A program made the position numbers and the translations under genes. From Planktophila turicensis (GTDB lineage: Bacteria; Actinomycetota; Actinomycetes; Nanopelagicales; Nanopelagicaceae), in the NCBI GenBank assembly GCA_965234405.1, contig OZ248346.1: a stretch of 64,000 nucleotides of DNA. One strand, 5' to 3'. Positions 24,293 through 32,719 of this stretch are shown piece after piece. The notes beneath the pieces are model-generated. The model searched no databases and had not been told where the DNA came from. It saw nothing but the letters and a program-made list of their open reading frames with translations. Position 1 is the first letter of the stretch, and each line of letters opens with the position of its first letter.

Positions 24293-24751
24293 TTAATTTC
24301 CTCCGGCTAGAGCGGCTTTAACGAGAGATGAAACGAGTGATCCATCTGCCTTTCCTGCAATCTGTGGCTTGATAGCGCCCATGACCTTGCCCATATCGGC
24401 TGGTCCTGCAGCACCGGTTGATGCAACTGCTGCAGCAATGAGTGCCTTGATGTCATCTTCTGAAAGTTGTGCAGGTAAATACTTAGCGATTACTTCGCCT
24501 TCAGCTTTCTCTTCAGCTGCCTTTTCTTCGCGGCCTGCCTTAGCAAACTCTTCCGCTGCTTCGCGACGCTTCTTCGCTTCTCGTGAGAGCACAGTGATGA
24601 TTTCCTCATCAGTTAGAACGCGTGCTTCTTTCCCTGAAACCTCTTCATTGGTGATTGCAGTCAGAACCATGCGGATAGTGCCTGATACAACTTTGTCACT
24701 GCTGCGAATTGCTTCGGTGAGGTCGCTCTTAAGTGTCTCTTTTAAGGTCAT
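24293..24751 (-). CDS. GatB/YqeY-domain protein
   Basis: A 152-residue YqeY protein: LKSDLTEAIRSSDKVVSGTIRMVLTAI at the N-terminus, EKAEGEVIAKYLPAQLSEDDIKAL in the middle and MGKVMGAIKPQIAGKADGSLVSSLVKAAL at the end. It resembles the tRNA-binding tail of GatB, but the free-standing form has no proven function. It is divergent from the phosphoesterase (36 bases between starts) and leads the YqeY-DUF4177-RidA operon. Confidence 0.92.
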   Translation of the reverse strand: MTLKETLKSDLTEAIRSSDKVVSGTIRMVLTAITNEEVSGKEARVLTDEEIITVLSREAKKRREAAEEFAKAGREEKAAEEKAEGEVIAKYLPAQLSEDDIKALIAAAVASTGAAGPADMGKVMGAIKPQIAGKADGSLVSSLVKAALAGGN

Positions 24752-24787
24752 GTGCTCATCTTCTCACAGCCCTGTATCTTGTTGCAC

Positions 24788-25603
24788 ATGAGCTACGTAC
24801 TCCGCGAGGCCGAGATGCCTATCTTGCCTCCTGGCCACGACGATATCCGCGTCCTGCACTTCTCCGACCTGCACTTAACTCCTGCACGTAAGAAAGAGAT
24901 TGCAGATATCAAGTCATTTATTTCACTGAAGCCTGATCTTGTAATCAGTACTGGTGATTTCTTGGCACACAAGAACGCAGTGCCTGTGGCACTCGATGCA
25001 CTTGATGCGCTGCTTGATATCCCTGGACTCTTTGTCTTCGGCTCTAATGATTACTACGAACCTGTTCCAAAGAATCCTTTGAAGTACTTGCTACCCAATC
25101 ATGGAAAGCGAGTTCATGGTCCTGAACTTCCGTGGCAAGAACTTGATGCAGGGCTACAAGCCCGTGGTTGGAAGAACCTCAATACCTCTCGCACGACAAT
25201 CACAATAAATAAGACTGTGATTGAAGCTCGTGGAACCGACGATGCTCACCTTGAATTTGATGATTACTCACTTGTTGCCGGCGAAGCCGGAAAGTGTCAC
25301 GTAGCAATTGGTGTAACTCACGCGCCTTACTTACGAATTATTGAAGGCATGAAGAACGATAATCTCGATGCAATCTTTGCTGGCCACACACATGGCGGAC
25401 AAGTTCGACTTCCATGGCCCGGTGGATCAAAGGCGCTCACAACTAATTGCGACCTACCGAATTGGCGTGCGCGCGGATTAACCGTTGTAAAAGGTGAACC
25501 GCTCTTAAACGTTTCAGCAGGAATGGGAACAGGACCGTTCTCACGAATTAGAGTTGCCAGCCCACCAGAAGTTTCTCTGGTGACGCTTACTGCAGCTTTT
25601 TAA
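24788..25603 (+). CDS. Metallophosphoesterase (YaeI-like)
   Basis: A 271-residue calcineurin-like phosphoesterase. The metal motifs are present: LHFSDLHLTPARK, STGDFLAH, FGSNDYYEP (in place of GNHD), GVTHAPY and AGHTHGGQVRLP. No signal peptide or clear anchor is seen. Relatives act on UDP-sugar lipid intermediates, cyclic nucleotides or unknown phosphoesters, so the substrate is open. The ATG at 24788 is preferred over upstream in-frame codons because a TATCTT -10 box ends 7 bases before it, as for other leaderless genes here. It stops 1 base before the gmd stop (convergent). Confidence 0.85.
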   Translation: MSYVLREAEMPILPPGHDDIRVLHFSDLHLTPARKKEIADIKSFISLKPDLVISTGDFLAHKNAVPVALDALDALLDIPGLFVFGSNDYYEPVPKNPLKYLLPNHGKRVHGPELPWQELDAGLQARGWKNLNTSRTTITINKTVIEARGTDDAHLEFDDYSLVAGEAGKCHVAIGVTHAPYLRIIEGMKNDNLDAIFAGHTHGGQVRLPWPGGSKALTTNCDLPNWRARGLTVVKGEPLLNVSAGMGTGPFSRIRVASPPEVSLVTLTAAF

Positions 25604-25604
25604 C

Positions 25605-26588
25605 TTACTTCTTCAACGCCTCAATATCGGCATCAACCATAAGTTCTGCAAGCTCTTTCCAATGAGTCTTTGCCTTCCAATTCAAAGCTTTTTCAGCCTT
25701 TGATGGATCGCCGATAAGTGCATCAACTTCTGTAGGGCGGATGTACTTTTTATCTGTCTCAACATGGTCTTGCCAGTTAAGTCCTGCACGAGAAAACGCT
25801 GCTTCGGCAAAGTCTTTTACTGTCGCACCAACGCCGGTCGCAACCACGTAATCAGATGGCTTATCTTGCTGAAGCATCAGCCACATTGATTCGACATACT
25901 CTTTTGCATATCCCCAGTCGCGAACTGCATCAAGGTTTCCAAGGAATAGCTTGTCCTGCTTGCCTGCCTTGATGGCAGCCACTGCACGTGTGATCTTGCG
26001 AGTAACGAAAGTTTCACCGCGGCGTGGAGATTCGTGGTTGAACAAAATTCCGTTTGTGGCATGAAGGCCATAGCCGTCGCGGTAGTTAACGGTGCACCAG
26101 TACGCCATCAACTTTGCAGCTGCATATGGTGACTGTGGGCGAAAGACTGAAGTTTCATTCTGCGGTGGTGGAGTTGAACCAAAGAGTTCTGATGTTGATG
26201 CTTGATAGAAACGAATATCAAGATCTGCAGAACGGATTGCTTCAAGAAGACCAACAGCTCCAACAGCATCTACTTGACCTGTGTATTGAGGCATTGTGAA
26301 TGAAACCTGAACGTGTGATTGAGCACCGAGGTTGTAGACCTCTGTTGGCTTGATTTCGCGGATGAGGTTGGTAAGTCCAACTCCGTCAATAAGGTCGCCA
26401 TAGTGCAAGAAAAGCTTTGGATTCTTATCGTGTGGATCCTGGTAGATGTGATCGATACGAGAAGTATTAAATGTTGAGGAACGACGGATCAGGCCGTGTA
26501 CTTCATATCCCTTTGCGAGCAAGAACTCTGCAAGGTATGAACCATCTTGACCTGTAACACCAGTAATTAGTGCAACTTTTCTACTCAT
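25605..26588 (-). CDS. gmd: GDP-mannose 4,6-dehydratase
   Basis: This 327-residue short-chain dehydrogenase converts GDP-mannose to GDP-4-keto-6-deoxymannose. It has the Rossmann start ALITGVTGQDGSYLAEFL, VHGLIRRSSTFNT, YNLGAQSHVQVSF, the catalytic STSELFGS and SPYAAAKLMAYW (Tyr-X3-Lys), and the GDP-site stretch NHESPRRGETFVTRKI. It overlaps fcl by four bases, so the pair should make GDP-L-fucose for a surface glycan. Gene order and length are typical. Confidence 0.96.
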   Translation of the reverse strand: MSRKVALITGVTGQDGSYLAEFLLAKGYEVHGLIRRSSTFNTSRIDHIYQDPHDKNPKLFLHYGDLIDGVGLTNLIREIKPTEVYNLGAQSHVQVSFTMPQYTGQVDAVGAVGLLEAIRSADLDIRFYQASTSELFGSTPPPQNETSVFRPQSPYAAAKLMAYWCTVNYRDGYGLHATNGILFNHESPRRGETFVTRKITRAVAAIKAGKQDKLFLGNLDAVRDWGYAKEYVESMWLMLQQDKPSDYVVATGVGATVKDFAEAAFSRAGLNWQDHVETDKKYIRPTEVDALIGDPSKAEKALNWKAKTHWKELAELMVDADIEALKK

Positions 26589-27517
26589 CGTCTCGCTACT
26601 CCCTTTGCAGATGCATCTCTATACCAAGCGATAGTTGATGCAATTCCATCACTTAAAGAAATCTTCGGTGCCCAACCTAGCGACTTAGCCTTCGAAACAT
26701 CAAGAACTTTGCGTGGAGTCCCATCAGGTTTTGATGAATCCCATGCAATTTCGCCCTCAAAGCCTGCTAATTCAGCGACAAGTTCGGCAAGTGCCTTAAT
26801 TGTCAGATCTTCACCTGTTCCAATATTGATGTGATCAGATGAGTTGTAATTCGAACCAAGGTGAACAACGGCAGCAGCGAGATCATCGACGTGAAGGAAC
26901 TCGCGCTTTGGTGAACCTGTCCCCCACAAAGTTTCAGTTGCAACTTTCTTTTCAGCTGCCTCAACAAAGCGACGGATAAATGCAGGCAAAACATGTGAAC
27001 CTTGAAGTTCAAAGTTGTCATTAGGGCCATAGAGATTTGTTGGCATCAAGGAAATCCATGTGCGGCCATACTCTTTACGGAAAGATTTAATGAGTTCGAT
27101 GCCGGCAATCTTTGCAATTGCATAGGCAGAGTTGGTCTCTTCAAGAGGGCCAGTCAGTAAATACTCTTCTTTAATTGGCTGAGCGCAATCACGAGGATAA
27201 ATGCAGCTTGAACCCAAGAAGATGAACTTTTCTACATCGGCAGCATGAGCAGCTTCCATGAGATTGCTCTGGATGCGCACATTGTCTGAAAGGAACTCGA
27301 CCGGAAATGCGTTATTGGCGCCGATTCCGCCGACCTTGGCAGCCGCATCTACAACAAGCGATGGCTTGGTCTTCTTGAGATATGCCGTAGTGGCATCGCG
27401 ATCAAGGAGATCGACGACAGAGCGGTTGAGTGCAATGACCTCTGCGCCAGTTGCCTGATAGGCCCGCACGATTGCAGAGCCCGCAAGACCAGTTCCGCCC
27501 GCGACAACGATTGTCAT
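26585..27517 (-). CDS. fcl: GDP-L-fucose synthase
   Basis: This 310-residue epimerase/reductase acts on GDP-4-keto-6-deoxymannose to give GDP-L-fucose. It begins TIVVAGGTGLAGSAIVRAY (NADPH site) and contains AAKVGGIGANNAFP, FLGSSCIYPRDCAQPI, NSAYAIAKIAGIEL (Tyr-X3-Lys), MPTNLYGPNDNFEL and WGTGSPKREFLHVDD. It is upstream of gmd, with a coupled ATGA junction. No fucosyltransferase is seen next to it. Confidence 0.95.
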   Translation of the reverse strand: MTIVVAGGTGLAGSAIVRAYQATGAEVIALNRSVVDLLDRDATTAYLKKTKPSLVVDAAAKVGGIGANNAFPVEFLSDNVRIQSNLMEAAHAADVEKFIFLGSSCIYPRDCAQPIKEEYLLTGPLEETNSAYAIAKIAGIELIKSFRKEYGRTWISLMPTNLYGPNDNFELQGSHVLPAFIRRFVEAAEKKVATETLWGTGSPKREFLHVDDLAAAVVHLGSNYNSSDHINIGTGEDLTIKALAELVAELAGFEGEIAWDSSKPDGTPRKVLDVSKAKSLGWAPKISLSDGIASTIAWYRDASAKGVARR

Positions 27518-27536
27518 GGGTGCAGTCTAGTTGCGG

Positions 27537-28589
27537 TTAGCGTGTGAATTCGACAGCGAGAAGCTCTGCGATTTGCGCAGTATTTAACGCTGCACCCTTA
27601 CGCAAATTATCTCCACATACAAAGAGATCGAGTGACATTGGGTCATCGATGCTCTTACGTACTCGCCCAACCCATGTTGGGTCAGTGCCGACTACATCTG
27701 CAGGTGTTGGGAACTTGTGATTTTCAGGGTCATCAACCAACTTCACGCCCGCTGCGTTCTGCAAGATATTTTGCGCAGCTTTACGTGATGGTTCCTTTGC
27801 AAATGTTGCATGCACAGTCAATGAGTGAGTTGTAATAACTGGAACGCGGACGCATGTTGCTGAAACCTTGAGGTTTGGGAGTCCAAGAATTTTTCTCGAT
27901 TCGTTGCGAACCTTGAGCTCTTCAGATGAGTAACCATCTTCTTTGAGTGACCCCGCCCATGGGACAACGTTCATCGCAAGTGGCGCTGGGAAAGGTCCGT
28001 TGTCCTTAACAACGTTGCGGAGATCTCCGGCAACATCGCCAACAACTTTGCCAGCGACCGCATCTATCTGGGCACGAAGAGTGTCTATGCCTGCTTGTCC
28101 TGCACCTGATGCTGCTTGGTAGGAAGAGACAACAAGTTCTTTGAGTTCGTATTCTCGGTGAAGTGCGCCCATTGCAACAATCATGGAAAGTGTTGTGCAG
28201 TTTGGATTCGAGATAATTCCGCGAGGACGATTCTTTACATCCTGAGGGTTTACTTCTGGAACAACTAGCGGAACGTCAGCATCCATACGGAAGGCGCCAG
28301 AGTTATCGACAACAACAGCGCCGCGTGACGCAGCAACTGGTGCCCACTCTGCTGAAATTTCATCTGGCACATCGAACATTGCAACGTCGATGCCATCAAA
28401 TGCCTCGGGTGAAAGTGAAACGACGGTGAGTTCTTCACCGCGGCACATCAACTTCTTACCTGCACTTCGCGCAGATGCAATCAAACGGATTTCGCCCCAT
28501 ACATCGGGACGTTCAGACAAGATGCCGAGCATCACTGTGCCAACGGCACCTGTTGCACCTACAACTGCGAGAGATGGCTTCTGTGTCAT
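27537..28589 (-). CDS. asd: Aspartate-semialdehyde dehydrogenase
   Basis: This 350-residue enzyme reduces aspartyl phosphate to the semialdehyde that feeds lysine/DAP, threonine and methionine synthesis. It starts LAVVGATGAVGTVMLGIL and carries the catalytic Cys in ISNPNCTTLSMIVAM, the substrate loop SYQAASGAGQAGID and CVRVPVITTHSLT. It overlaps the aspartate kinase gene by four bases (ATGA), the usual actinobacterial ask-asd pair. Confidence 0.96.
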   Translation of the reverse strand: MTQKPSLAVVGATGAVGTVMLGILSERPDVWGEIRLIASARSAGKKLMCRGEELTVVSLSPEAFDGIDVAMFDVPDEISAEWAPVAASRGAVVVDNSGAFRMDADVPLVVPEVNPQDVKNRPRGIISNPNCTTLSMIVAMGALHREYELKELVVSSYQAASGAGQAGIDTLRAQIDAVAGKVVGDVAGDLRNVVKDNGPFPAPLAMNVVPWAGSLKEDGYSSEELKVRNESRKILGLPNLKVSATCVRVPVITTHSLTVHATFAKEPSRKAAQNILQNAAGVKLVDDPENHKFPTPADVVGTDPTWVGRVRKSIDDPMSLDLFVCGDNLRKGAALNTAQIAELLAVEFTR

Positions 28590-29857
28590 CGACCTGTTCC
28601 TCCGTATACGACTGCCTCGTTCTGATCTGAATCAAGGCCGAAAGCTGTATGTGCTGCTTGTGCTGCGCGCTCGAGATCGCCCTCGCGGACAATGACAGAG
28701 ATGCGAATTTCTGATGTTGAAATCATTTCAATATTCACACCGGCTTCAGCCATTGCTGCAAAGAAGGTAGCTGTCACACCTGGATGCGAACGCATTCCTG
28801 CTCCAACGAGAGAGAGCTTTCCGATGGTGTCGTCATATTGAATTGATGCAAAGCCAACTTCACCTTGGATCTTCTTGAGAACAGTTGTCGCTTCAGCGCC
28901 ATCTGCCTTCGGCAAAGTGAATGAGATATCAGTAAGACCTGTTGCTGCTGCAGATACGTTCTGCACAATCATGTCGATGTTGAGGTCGTTATCAGCAAGC
29001 GCTTGGAAGATGCGCGCAGCAACACCTGTGCGGTCAGGTACACCGACGATAGTTACCTTCGCCTCTGACTTATCGTGTGCGACTCCAGCGATGATTGCTT
29101 GCTCCATGGTGCCTCCTTCTGGGTGGTTCTCAACTACCCATGTTCCTTCTAGTGGTGAAAAAGATGAACGGACGTGAATCGGTAACTTGAATCGTCGCGC
29201 ATATTCGACGCAACGTAAGTGAAGAACTTTTGCACCCGCTGCTGCGAGTTCGAGCATCTCTTCATAAGTAACAGTCTTTAATTTGCGAGCTGCAGGAATT
29301 GCACGTGGATCTGCAGAGAAGATTCCATCGACATCTGTATAGATTTCGCAGACATCAGCTTCGAGTGCGGCAGCGAGCGCCACTGCAGTTGTATCGGAAC
29401 CGCCGCGACCAAGAGTTGTAATGTCATTTGTATCTTGCGAAATTCCTTGGAAGCCAGCAACGATTGCAATTGATCCTGAATCGATAGCTTCGCGAATGCG
29501 ACCAGGTGTGACATCAATGATGCGCGCCTTGCCGTGAGTTGAATCTGTAATTACTCCAGCTTGTGAACCAGTAAAGGAAAGTGCTTCGAATCCAAGATTG
29601 TTGATTGCAATTGCAAGAAGAGCCATAGAAATTCGCTCGCCCGCTGTTAACAACATATCGAGTTCGCGCCCTGGTGGAATCGGGCTGACTTGATTGGCGA
29701 GATCGATCAATTCATCGGTGGTGTCGCCCATGGCGCTGACCACTACGACGACCTGATTGCCCGCCTTCTTTGTAGCAACGATGCGTGCAGCAACGCGCTT
29801 GAGCCCCTCGGCATCAGCAACTGAGGAACCACCAAACTTCTGAACAATGAGACCCAT
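28586..29857 (-). CDS. lysC: Aspartate kinase
   Basis: This 423-residue kinase phosphorylates aspartate at the head of the aspartate-family pathway. The catalytic part has IVQKFGGSSVADAEGLKRVA, GFQGISQDTNDITTLGRGGSDTTAVALAA and YTDVDGIFSADPR. Two C-terminal ACT domains follow (VTIVGVPDRTGVAARIF; LSLVGAGMRSHPGVTATFF), which in relatives bind lysine and threonine for feedback inhibition. An internal start for a separate beta subunit is common in Actinobacteria and possible here. A 90-base gap separates it from recR. Confidence 0.95.
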   Translation of the reverse strand: MGLIVQKFGGSSVADAEGLKRVAARIVATKKAGNQVVVVVSAMGDTTDELIDLANQVSPIPPGRELDMLLTAGERISMALLAIAINNLGFEALSFTGSQAGVITDSTHGKARIIDVTPGRIREAIDSGSIAIVAGFQGISQDTNDITTLGRGGSDTTAVALAAALEADVCEIYTDVDGIFSADPRAIPAARKLKTVTYEEMLELAAAGAKVLHLRCVEYARRFKLPIHVRSSFSPLEGTWVVENHPEGGTMEQAIIAGVAHDKSEAKVTIVGVPDRTGVAARIFQALADNDLNIDMIVQNVSAAATGLTDISFTLPKADGAEATTVLKKIQGEVGFASIQYDDTIGKLSLVGAGMRSHPGVTATFFAAMAEAGVNIEMISTSEIRISVIVREGDLERAAQAAHTAFGLDSDQNEAVVYGGTGR

Positions 29858-29947
29858 GGCTTAATAGTGAAGCACTCTGAATACTCGCGCTACCCGATTA
29901 AGGGAAATTCTTAATATATGAGACGGCTTACCGCCCACATAATGAGA

Positions 29948-30553
29948 CTAAAGGTTGGTTCGACCTTCGAATGCCCGTCCGAGCGTAACTTCATCGGCAT
30001 ATTCAAGATCTCCGCCTACAGGAAGTCCTGATGCAAGTCGCGAAACGTTGATGCCCATCGGCTTAATCAAGCGAGCCAAGTAGGTCGCAGTAGCTTCGCC
30101 CTCAAGGTTTGGATCAGTCGCCAAGATGATTTCAGTAATCGCTGAATCTGCAAGGCGCTGCATTAATTCGCGAATGCGAAGCTGGTCAGGACCGATTCCG
30201 TCGATAGGGCTGATTGCTCCACCGAGCACGTGATACTTCCCGCGGAATTCACGAGTGCGCTCGATTGCAATGACATCTTTACTCTCTTCAACAACACAAA
30301 TCTTCGTGCCATCACGTCGTGGGTCGCGACAGATGCGACATTCAGTTTCTTCAGAGACATTGCCGCATTGAGTGCAGAACTTCACGCGTTCCTTAACGGT
30401 GCGAACTGCCTCAACAAGGTTAGCTGCGATTTCAGAATCTGATTGCAGAATATGGAACGCAATTCGTTGCGCGGACTTCGGTCCGATTCCAGGCAGGCGA
30501 CCTAAAGCATCAATCAGATCTTGAATCGCGCCTTCATACATTCCGGTTGACAT
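29948..30553 (-). CDS. recR: Recombination protein RecR
   Basis: This 201-residue RecFOR-pathway protein helps load RecA at gaps. It has an N-terminal helix-hairpin-helix (LGRLPGIGPKSAQRIAFHIL), a four-cysteine zinc finger (CTQCGNVSEETECRIC, near residues 57-72), and the Toprim segment ICVVEESKDVIAIE with GGAISPIDGIGPDQL. It shares one base with the dnaX stop and is the usual partner of dnaX. Confidence 0.97.
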   Translation of the reverse strand: MSTGMYEGAIQDLIDALGRLPGIGPKSAQRIAFHILQSDSEIAANLVEAVRTVKERVKFCTQCGNVSEETECRICRDPRRDGTKICVVEESKDVIAIERTREFRGKYHVLGGAISPIDGIGPDQLRIRELMQRLADSAITEIILATDPNLEGEATATYLARLIKPMGINVSRLASGLPVGGDLEYADEVTLGRAFEGRTNL

Positions 30554-32376
30554 TAGTCGTGGTTCGTTTCGCTAATGACTGTTGCACCGAGTTCGGCTGC
30601 AAGCAGCGCTGCACCAGAAAGCTGTGTTGGATCTGTTGGCGCTTCTGATGTGCGAACAGCGCGTGCTTCGGGAGTTGAGGTTGTATCGATACTTGGATCG
30701 ACAGTCACTTCAATCTTGCGATCGAGTCCAACGACTTCGATAAATGCTTGGCGCAGAATTTCATCTGATTCACTTCGAACAAATGAATCACGCGCGCCTG
30801 CGTTGACGATTCCGATCGTAATGATTTTCTCGTCGACGCCCAGAATCTGTGCACTCGCTGAAAGTAGTGACCACGTTAGGCGACGGCGCTTCTTTACATT
30901 CTCAATCACGTCAGGCCACAAACGACGAAGCCCTGCGACGTCGATACTGTCTATCTTCTTCGGCGACGCCGTCTGAGGTGTCTCGGAAGCTTGGCTCGCA
31001 GAGCTGGTTGCTTCGCGCCCAACCTCTGCTCCACCAACTTCCTTCGACTTCTTTGCGGCTAGCGGTTCTTCTCTCTTTGCCTCTGCTGTAGCCGGGCTTA
31101 CGTAATCAGCTGGATCAACCGACTTCGTAGGCGTTGATTCTGATTGCGAAGAGGGTTGGCTAAGGAGACTATGTGAGCGAAGCGAGTTAGTCGACGTGCC
31201 AGACCCTTGAGCAATATTCTCCACGCGCTCGAGGCGTTCGATGCGGGCGAGCATGCCGGATTCTGAGGAGTCGCCGATTGGAAGAAGGATGCGGCCGCAG
31301 ATGAGTTCGAGAATCAAACGGGGAGCTGTTGCGCCGCGCATTTGGGTTAGGCCTTCGGCTGCAATATCTGCTGCACGTGAAAGTGAAGCTTGTCCGATGT
31401 TCTGTGCCTGAACGCGCATGCGTTCGAGTTGATCATCAGGAAGTTCGCGCAAGATGCTGTTGGCATTGGTTGCTTCAAGTGCGTCAACAATCATCAAGTC
31501 GCGAAGTCGTTCGAGTAAATCTTGTGTGAAGCGACGTGGGTCATGTCCAGATTCAATAACGCGGTCAACTGTTTTAAATAACGTTGCACCATCTCGCGCA
31601 GAGATTGCATCCATCGCATCATCGAGAAGAGCACCATCAGTGAATCCAAGTAGTTGAATAGCGATTTCGTAGCTAACACCATCTTTTCCTGCACCAGCAA
31701 GAAGCTGACCAAGAACAGAGAGTGCATCACGCACTGATCCGCCAGATGCACGAACCACAAGTGGAATAACGCCCTTAGCGACTTTAACGCCTTCAGCTTC
31801 GCAAACCTTTTCGAGATGCGTTGCAAGGGTGCCAGGTGGAACTAAACGGAATGGGTAGTGGTGTGTACGAGAACGAATTGTTGAAATCAACTTCTCTGGT
31901 TCTGTTGTAGCAAAGATAAAAATGACGTGCGCAGGTGGTTCTTCAACAACTTTGAGTAGCGCGTTTGCAGCGCCCGGCCCAAGTTGGTGAGCCTCATCGA
32001 TAATGTAAATCTTGTACTTGCTATTTACTGGTGCGAAGAATGCTTTATCGCGAAGATCGCGCGCATCATCAACTAATCCGTGTGTAGCCGCATCGAGTTC
32101 GATGACATCGATAGAACCTGGACCATTTGCAACGAGATCTTTACAAGATTGGCACTCACCACATGGAGTAGGAGTTGGGCCTTTTTCGCAGTTAAGTGAA
32201 CGCGCCATGATGCGAGCGCTTGATGTCTTGCCGCAACCGCGTGGGCCGCTAAAGAGATATGCGTGATGTGTTTTGCCTGATTCAAGCGCGTTAGATAAAG
32301 GAACAGTGACATGTTCTTGCCCGATGACATCTGCAAATACAGAGGGGCGATACTTTCGATATAACGCTAACGACAT
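30553..32376 (-). CDS. dnaX: DNA polymerase III subunit gamma/tau
   Basis: This 607-residue clamp-loader ATPase has LYRKYRPSVFADVIGQEHV, Walker A GPRGCGKTSSARI, a zinc module (NCEKGPTPTPCGECQSC), Walker B YIIDEAHQLG and the SRC-like sensor FATTEPEKLISTIRSRTHHYPF. Residues ~385-480 are a low-complexity linker rich in Ser/Thr/Glu/Lys, followed by the tau-type domain with LRRLWPDVIENVKKRRRLTW. I see no A-AAA-AAG slippery site, so a frameshifted gamma form is not indicated. It forms a unit with recR, 86 bases downstream of the SRP RNA. Confidence 0.96.
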   Translation of the reverse strand: MSLALYRKYRPSVFADVIGQEHVTVPLSNALESGKTHHAYLFSGPRGCGKTSSARIMARSLNCEKGPTPTPCGECQSCKDLVANGPGSIDVIELDAATHGLVDDARDLRDKAFFAPVNSKYKIYIIDEAHQLGPGAANALLKVVEEPPAHVIFIFATTEPEKLISTIRSRTHHYPFRLVPPGTLATHLEKVCEAEGVKVAKGVIPLVVRASGGSVRDALSVLGQLLAGAGKDGVSYEIAIQLLGFTDGALLDDAMDAISARDGATLFKTVDRVIESGHDPRRFTQDLLERLRDLMIVDALEATNANSILRELPDDQLERMRVQAQNIGQASLSRAADIAAEGLTQMRGATAPRLILELICGRILLPIGDSSESGMLARIERLERVENIAQGSGTSTNSLRSHSLLSQPSSQSESTPTKSVDPADYVSPATAEAKREEPLAAKKSKEVGGAEVGREATSSASQASETPQTASPKKIDSIDVAGLRRLWPDVIENVKKRRRLTWSLLSASAQILGVDEKIITIGIVNAGARDSFVRSESDEILRQAFIEVVGLDRKIEVTVDPSIDTTSTPEARAVRTSEAPTDPTQLSGAALLAAELGATVISETNHD

Positions 32377-32462
32377 CTTTATCTACTCTCGTTAAGGCCG
32401 CGATTCAATTCACTTCTAATTGACCGAGACTTACTTATTCACTTCTTTACTAGCTTTCTAGG

Positions 32463-32550
32463 GACCTCCGGTGCACCCGCCAGAGCGTACCTACCCTTGC
32501 TGTATTCCTACCCTGGGGGAGTTCAGCACGATGACGTCGCACCGGAGATC
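32463..32550 (-). ncRNA. ffs: Signal recognition particle RNA (small bacterial type)
   Basis: The minus strand folds into one long hairpin closed by a 12-bp terminal stem (GATCTCCGGTGC with GCACCGGAGGTC, one G-U). The apex holds the domain IV pattern GAACTCCCCCAGGG, a GGAA tetraloop and CAGCAAGGGTAGG, as in other actinobacterial SRP RNAs. A TAGGAT -10 box at 32558-32563 ends 7 bases before the 5' end. Location just upstream of dnaX and next to tRNA-Ser is usual. The ends are set by the stem and may be off by a few bases. Confidence 0.92.
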
Positions 32551-32625
32551 TGCTCCAATCCTACGTGTCAGGGCAGACTTCGAGCACCGCTACCCTTGGG
32601 GCGTTGAGGCTCGCGCCTTAGCGCT

Positions 32626-32710
32626 GGAGGATTCGCATAGCGGCCGAGTGCGCACGCTTGGAAAGCGTGTATAGGGAAACCTATCGAGGGTTCAAATCCC
32701 TCATCCTCCG
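32626..32710 (+). tRNA. tRNA-Ser (anticodon GGA)
   Basis: An 85-base class II tRNA. GGAGGAT pairs with ATCCTCC, the anticodon loop TTGGAAA places GGA at 32660-32662, there is a long variable arm (TATAGGGAAACCTA region), and the T arm is GGTTCAAATCC. Unlike the other tRNAs here, CCA is encoded (32711-32713). It is divergent from ffs. Confidence 0.97.
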
Positions 32711-32719
32711 CCAGATTTA

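Noticed and set aside
29858..29947. Regulatory RNA or attenuator between lysC and recR
   Set aside because: The 90-base gap has only weak partial repeats and no leader peptide rich in lysine or threonine codons.
30553..32376. Programmed frameshift giving a short gamma form of DnaX
   Set aside because: I found no A-AAA-AAG slippery run in the coding strand of the linker region.
29858..32625. Replication origin near dnaX-recR
   Set aside because: There is no dnaA, dnaN or cluster of DnaA boxes; dnaX-recR-ffs is a common non-origin arrangement.
32471..32674. Plus-strand open frame over the SRP RNA
   Set aside because: It is the antisense of ffs and runs into tRNA-Ser.
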